NCBI GenBank assembly: GCA_003248775.1
Contig: QFQX01000003.1
Coordinates: 1 to 64,000 of the forward strand
Length of the DNA stretch: 64,000 bases
Reading direction: 5' to 3'
Origin: Shinella sp.
GTDB lineage: Bacteria; Pseudomonadota; Alphaproteobacteria; Rhizobiales; Rhizobiaceae
The translations under genes and the position numbers were made by a program. The notes beneath the pieces are model-generated. The model had not been told where the DNA came from. It saw nothing but the letters and a program-made list of their open reading frames with translations, and searched no databases. Position 1 is the first letter of the stretch; every line of letters starts with the position of its first letter. Of the stretch, positions 62,007-64,000 are shown one piece after another.

Positions 62007-62816
62007 TCACCCGATTCCATCGGGGATAACCTCCACGGGTCGATGCTCGGCATCGACGGCGACCATGACGAAAAGCCCTTTCGCCGTCTGGCGACGAAGC
62101 CCGGTCAACAGTTCCTCGGACCACAATTCTACCCCGATCCGCATCGACGAACGGCCTGTGGAAACGACCCGCGCGACCACCTCGACGATGGAGCCCAGCC
62201 GGATCGGATAGTGGAAATCGATACGCTCGGACGACGCGAGCACGGTCTGCCTTCGACTATGGCGCGAGGCGGCGACGAAGGCTGCCTTGGTCATGAAGGC
62301 AAGTGCGTCGCCACCGAACATCGAACCGGAACTGTTGGTCTGATCGGCGAAGACGACATCCGCCATGCGAACCTCGCCATCGGCCTCCGTCGGATGGCTG
62401 GTCGGCAGCGGCGGCAGCGTCCACCCTTCACCCCCGTCAGCCCCCGGCACCGCGACCATGTGGAAGACGCCGCGCGTGCAGACCTGTCGCTCGCTGGCAA
62501 GGATGCTTTCCGCCACCATTTCCACTTCCACCGTCAGGGAACGTCGTCCCGCCCAGACAGGCATGGCCGTGAACGAGACGATCTCGCCGATATGCGCGGG
62601 TTTCCTGATATCCACCCGCTCGCAGGATGCGGTGACGAAGGGCACGCGCCCATGACGCGTGGCCGCGACGAAGGCCACCCGGTCCATGAAGGCAAGACCG
62701 GCCCCGCCGAACAGCGTGCCATGATGGTTGACCGCACCGGGAAAGACTACGTCGACGAGGGTGGTGGGAGCCGGCCCTCCGGCCGGCTCCCCTTCCGATG
62801 GTGTTTCCCGCTTCAT
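62007..62816 (-). CDS. tandem-hotdog acyl-CoA thioesterase
   Basis: A 269-residue protein with two hotdog domains (about 15-130 and 150-260), each starting with a similar string: NHHGTLFGGAGLAFMD and NSSGSMFGGDALAFMT. The acidic residue of the first copy (Asp) is Thr in the second, so active sites are probably asymmetric as in ACOT7-type enzymes. ATG 62816 overlaps the metE stop (ATGA). It hydrolyses acyl-CoA thioesters; substrate unknown. Confidence 0.88.
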   Translation of the reverse strand: MKRETPSEGEPAGGPAPTTLVDVVFPGAVNHHGTLFGGAGLAFMDRVAFVAATRHGRVPFVTASCERVDIRKPAHIGEIVSFTAMPVWAGRRSLTVEVEMVAESILASERQVCTRGVFHMVAVPGADGGEGWTLPPLPTSHPTEADGEVRMADVVFADQTNSSGSMFGGDALAFMTKAAFVAASRHSRRQTVLASSERIDFHYPIRLGSIVEVVARVVSTGRSSMRIGVELWSEELLTGLRRQTAKGLFVMVAVDAEHRPVEVIPDGIG

Positions 62817-64000
62817 GCGATCACCCTCCAGCCATCGCTCTCGGCAAGCCGTTGGCGAAGCTGCCGCGCCGCCTGCACCATGTTCGCAAGCGCCGGCTTC
62901 ACCTCTTCCCAACGACGCGTCTTCAGGCCGCAATCGGGATTGATCCAGAGCTGGGAGGGATCGAGGCGGGCAGAGGCAGCCTCGATCAATTCGACGATTT
63001 CCTCAACCGTCGGCACGCGCGGAGAATGGATGTCGTAGACACCGGGTCCGATCTCGTTCGGATAGCGCTTGTCCGCGAAGACATCGAGGAGCTCCATTTT
63101 GGAACGTGACGTCTCGATCGAGATCACATCGGCATCCATCGCGACGATAGCGTCCATGATGTCGTTGAACTCGGAATAGCACATATGCGTGTGGATCTGG
63201 GTGCGATCGGCCACGCCCGAGGCGGAAAGGCGGAAGCTCTCCGTGGCCCAGCCGAGATAAGCCTGCCAGTCCCTGCGCCGCAGCGGCAAGCCCTCACGAA
63301 GCGCCGGCTCGTCGATCTGGATGATCGCGATACCCGCCTTTTCCAGATCCTGCACTTCGTCGCGGATAGCGAGCGAAATCTGACGGCACACGACATCACG
63401 CGGAATATCGTCCCGCACGAAGGACCATTGCAGCATGGTCACCGGCCCCGTCAGCATGCCCTTCATCGGCTTGGACGTCTTCGACTGCGCAAACACCGCC
63501 CAATCGACCGTCATGGGGCGCGGCCGCGAGACGTCTCCATAGATGACAGGAGGACGGACGCAACGGGAACCGTAGCTCTGGACCCAGCCGTTCCTGGTAA
63601 AGGCATAGCCGTCCATCTGCTCGGCAAAATACTGGACCATGTCGTTACGCTCGAACTCGCCATGCACGAGAACGTCGATGCCGACATCCTCCTGCCACCG
63701 GATCGCGCTTTCCGTCTCGCGCTCAAGGAAGGCCTTGTAGTCGATATAGGAAAGCTCGCCCTTGAGGTGGGCAGAGCGCGCCCGCCGCACCTCCGTCGTC
63801 TGCGGGAACGAACCAATGGTGGTGGTCGGCAGGACCGGCAGATGCAGATGGTGCTGCTGCACGGCGCGGCGAGCGGCGTAAGGACGTGTCCGCTGCATCA
63901 TGTCGCGCGAAACAGCAAGCAGCCTTCCCTCGACCAGCGGGTCATGCACCTTGCGGGAGGTCCGCCGTGTTCGCGCGCTCCGGCTGGATGCCGCGATCTT
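62813..64000 (-). CDS. metE: cobalamin-independent methionine synthase, C-terminal part (runs off right edge)
   Basis: About 395 residues of the C-terminal catalytic barrel of MetE without a stop or start at the window edge; the frame is open to 64000. Visible motifs are TTTIGSFPQT, the substrate-binding IEHGEFERNDMVQYF-type loop (read here VHGEFERNDMVQYF), the zinc ligands His and Cys in HTHMCYSEF, Glu in SIETSRSK and Cys in INPDCGLKTR. It transfers a methyl group from 5-methyl-tetrahydropteroyl-triglutamate to homocysteine. Confidence 0.96.
   Translation of the reverse strand, partial: KIAASSRSARTRRTSRKVHDPLVEGRLLAVSRDMMQRTRPYAARRAVQQHHLHLPVLPTTTIGSFPQTTEVRRARSAHLKGELSYIDYKAFLERETESAIRWQEDVGIDVLVHGEFERNDMVQYFAEQMDGYAFTRNGWVQSYGSRCVRPPVIYGDVSRPRPMTVDWAVFAQSKTSKPMKGMLTGPVTMLQWSFVRDDIPRDVVCRQISLAIRDEVQDLEKAGIAIIQIDEPALREGLPLRRRDWQAYLGWATESFRLSASGVADRTQIHTHMCYSEFNDIMDAIVAMDADVISIETSRSKMELLDVFADKRYPNEIGPGVYDIHSPRVPTVEEIVELIEAASARLDPSQLWINPDCGLKTRRWEEVKPALANMVQAARQLRQRLAESDGWRVIA

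Noticed and set aside
1..64000. tRNA or rRNA genes, CRISPR arrays, insertion sequences, prophage genes
   Set aside because: None was recognised in reading either strand; no transposase, integrase or direct-repeat array was seen.

Overview
The window looks like chromosomal or megaplasmid DNA of an alphaproteobacterium of the family Rhizobiaceae (Rhizobium / Agrobacterium / Sinorhizobium relatives). This rests on the GC-rich codon use, a methanol/formaldehyde quinoprotein locus, an Exo-type polysaccharide locus, a RIME-like palindromic repeat and a nrdHIEF operon behind a cobalamin riboswitch. Species assignment is inference; no rRNA or tRNA gene was seen.

Region 1 (1-8525) is a one-carbon/quinoprotein accessory locus: the start of a glutathione-dependent formaldehyde dehydrogenase, a metallo-beta-lactamase-fold protein and a fused SoxYZ-like carrier of the quinoprotein relay type, three small exported proteins of unknown function, and a response regulator - FIST sensor - hybrid histidine kinase operon. 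Region 2 (8526-13434) is a GntR-controlled set (DadA-like oxidoreductase, M24 peptidase, Ldh-family imino-acid reductase) that fits catabolism of D-proline-type or other D-amino acids.

Region 3 (13456-31601) is the most unusual part. It is a compact hybrid NRPS-PKS cluster. Four genes on the minus strand form a tightly coupled operon (two ATGA overlaps, then a 1-nt gap): A-PCP; KS-AT-ACP-aminotransferase-C-A-PCP; C-PCP-TE; and a formyltransferase-like/GINT1-type beta-propeller protein. Beside them lie an Sfp-type phosphopantetheinyl transferase, a DegT-type sugar aminotransferase and a GMC oxidoreductase. The second adenylation domain reads almost exactly as a glycine code. The last module has no A domain, a C domain with Gln in place of the catalytic second His of HHxxxDG, and a thioesterase with Cys in place of the nucleophilic Ser. 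I do not recognise the product.

Region 4 (32010-49037) directly follows and holds a complete Wzx/Wzy-type exopolysaccharide locus: GH16 glycanase, Wzy-like polymerase, pyruvyl transferase, Crp- and LuxR-type regulators, glycosyltransferases, ExoF-like export protein, ExoP/Wzc-like chain-length protein, a TIGR04325-type methyltransferase, Wzx flippase and ExoY-like initiating transferase. The proximity, and the sugar-type enzymes inside Region 3, suggest (inference only) that the small peptide-polyketide decorates, or is released together with, a surface glycan.

Region 5 (49285-57323) is stress and housekeeping: Dps, a DUF1275 membrane protein, a Tat-exported alpha/beta hydrolase, a LysR-controlled quinone-detoxification-like set (VOC dioxygenase, MhqD-like esterase, pirin) with a perfect 25-bp palindrome in the divergent promoter, a single-domain response regulator and a class III nucleotide cyclase. 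Region 6 (57541-64000) collects B12-independent isozymes: nrdHIEF (class Ib ribonucleotide reductase) behind a cobalamin riboswitch, a RIME-like repeat between nrdE and nrdF, a tandem-hotdog thioesterase, and the C-terminal half of metE running off the right edge.
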